Shown: positions 14,543 through 14,599 of the stretch, piece by piece | How the letters are laid out: each line of letters opens with the position of its first letter | How positions within the stretch are numbered: position 1 is the stretch's first letter | NCBI GenBank assembly: GCA_021789355.1 | Contig: JAJYJR010000073.1 | Coordinates: 1 to 14,599, forward strand | Reading direction: 5' to 3' | Length of the DNA stretch: 14,599 nt | Source of the DNA: Chloroflexota bacterium | GTDB lineage: Bacteria; Chloroflexota; Limnocylindria; Limnocylindrales; CSP1-4 | Notes under the pieces: model-generated | The model's database searches: none | The model's input: only the letters and a program-made list of their open reading frames with translations | What the model was told of the DNA's origin: nothing | Made by a program: the position numbers and the translations under genes

Positions 14543-14599
14543 CTAGTCGATCGGCTGGTGGGTGTGGGTGGTGGCGCCGAGGAGATCGGCGAGTTGGTG
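14543..14599 (-). CDS. Possible C-terminus of a gene running off the window
   Basis: The minus strand from the right edge reads HQLADLLGATTHTHQPID followed by TAG at 14543. Sixteen of 18 third positions are G or C, as in real genes here. It is too short to identify. The plus strand of the same bases is also open, so this is only a suggestion. Confidence 0.25.
   Translation of the reverse strand, partial: HQLADLLGATTHTHQPID

Overview
The window is about 14.6 kb of high-GC DNA. GTG starts are frequent, third codon positions are strongly GC-biased, genes are tightly packed, and several starts lie 6-7 nt downstream of a TAnnnT-like box with no Shine-Dalgarno sequence, as in leaderless transcripts. 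This points to the chromosome of an actinobacterium (Actinomycetota). The genus cannot be told from the sequence alone. I see no rRNA, tRNA or CRISPR array.

Left part (1-5500): mostly small housekeeping-type or uncharacterised genes. After about 560 bases with no recognisable gene come a DUF429 protein (minus) and a divergent HAD phosphatase/phosphoglucomutase-like gene. Next are an SRPBCC-fold protein (minus), a gene-poor stretch, a STAS-domain protein lacking the usual phosphorylatable serine, a coiled-coil protein of unknown function, a DUF3472-like protein and a four-helix membrane protein (minus). At 5530-5720 lies the broken left end of an insertion sequence, probably IS1380-like.

Right part (5777-12884): five minus-strand genes. 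An acyl-CoA dehydrogenase and an AMP-forming acyl-CoA ligase of the cyclohexanecarboxylate-CoA ligase type are directly coupled. A crotonase-fold protein follows 157 nt later. After a hairpin and a separate promoter come two genes overlapping by 4 nt. The first encodes a central domain plus the phosphohistidine (PEP-utiliser) domain of PEP synthase-like enzymes. The second encodes the ATP-binding half fused to a cyclic-nucleotide-binding domain. This split, reversed-order PEP synthase resembles phenylphosphate synthase (PpsA/PpsB plus a nucleotide-binding regulatory part, PpsC) and is the most interesting system here. It looks like an ATP-dependent two-component phosphotransferase of unknown substrate with a built-in cyclic-nucleotide sensor.

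A divergent TetR regulator (13006-13692) faces the acyl-CoA genes. The 120-bp region between them holds two copies of AATGAA-N6-TTCACT, centred 22 bp apart and overlapping a TTGACA-type promoter, almost certainly the regulator's operators. The right edge (13874-14599) is transposon debris: the N-terminal part of an IS66-family transposase, broken and followed by what may be a fragment of another transposase.

The likely logic is that TetR senses an acyl-CoA or related ligand and controls activation and oxidation of a (possibly alicyclic) carboxylic acid. The split phosphotransferase has its own promoter, and its link to that pathway rests only on neighbourhood.
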